From a bacterium (GTDB lineage: Bacteria; SM23-31; JAUVVT01), in assembly GCA_030616165.1 (NCBI GenBank), contig JAUWXV010000248.1, forward strand, positions 1 to 5,336: 5,336 nucleotides of DNA, given 5' to 3'. The position numbers were made by a program, and so were the translations under genes. The notes under the pieces are model-generated. The model was not told the origin of the DNA. It worked only from the letters and a program-made list of their open reading frames with translations, and ran no database searches. Below are positions 5,305-5,336 of this stretch, one piece after another. Every line of letters begins with the position of its first letter. Position 1 is the stretch's first letter.

Positions 5305-5336
5305 ATGAAAATCGCTTATGTATCGACATATCTTCC
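5305..5336 (+). CDS. Start of a probable glycosyltransferase (partial, cut by window end)
   Basis: Ten codons are visible: MKIAYVSTYLP, with the last Pro codon incomplete. The opening M-[KR]-I-A-x-[VI]-S-T-Y-x-P is characteristic of GT4-type glycosyltransferases (GT-B fold), often continuing RRCGIATFT, where this first beta strand leads into the N-terminal Rossmann-like domain. GGAGAG at 5289-5294 with a 10-nt spacer is a good ribosome binding site and supports the start. Such enzymes transfer sugars from nucleotide-sugar donors in polysaccharide or glycan synthesis, but the donor and acceptor cannot be told from ten residues. Confidence 0.6.
   Translation, partial: MKIAYVSTYL

Overview
The window comes from an AT-rich bacterial chromosome. 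Its coding content is sparse: one clear oxidoreductase gene (834-2054, +), one clear orphan membrane-protein gene (3157-3972, -), one plausible small membrane-protein gene (2570-2881, +), and the first ten codons of a probable glycosyltransferase running off the right edge (5305-5336, +). The rest is repeats, gene relics and AT-rich intergenic DNA. The taxon cannot be fixed from this. The short interspersed element of the 'GTCATTGCGAG...GTGGCAATCTC' type and the Tat-dependent iron-sulfur aldo/keto reductase are both found in environmental bacteria, including anammox-type Planctomycetes, but that is a weak inference.

Left part (1-776): an array of about eleven short hairpins with CCCC/GGGG arms fills 1-567. 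It has a higher-order organisation: a 76-bp double-hairpin module occurs three times, at 31, 165 and 337. Some arm differences are compensated on the opposite arm. Next comes a roughly 140-bp MITE-like element (635-775) with 10-bp terminal inverted repeats and internal palindromes. It ends 58 bp before the oxidoreductase start and may supply a -35 box.

Middle part (834-3972): the oxidoreductase is a COG1453-type aldo/keto reductase with a twin-arginine leader and two C-terminal four-cysteine clusters. It keeps the catalytic Asp and Tyr but appears to lack the catalytic Lys and His. After it come a possible decayed gene (2179-2418), the small membrane protein, and the orphan two-helix membrane protein on the opposite strand, which has a strong ribosome binding site.

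Right part (3973-5304): this stretch has no intact gene of convincing size, but it holds an apparent integration scar. At 4431-4569 is a broken N-terminus that reads like a phage-type tyrosine recombinase, with one frame change and one in-frame TGA. About 120 bp further on, 4691-4710 is exactly the 3' end of a tRNA (T-loop, T-stem 3' strand, acceptor 3' strand, discriminator G; most like tRNA-Asn) with no tRNA body in front of it, followed by a T-tract. Displaced tRNA 3' ends are the usual far-end attachment site of tRNA-targeting integrative elements. From the fragment's orientation I infer that the DNA to its left is, or was, an integrated element and that the glycosyltransferase side is the original chromosome. 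No intact novel defence or mobile system is visible. The hairpin array and the att/integrase scar are the most informative unexplained structures.
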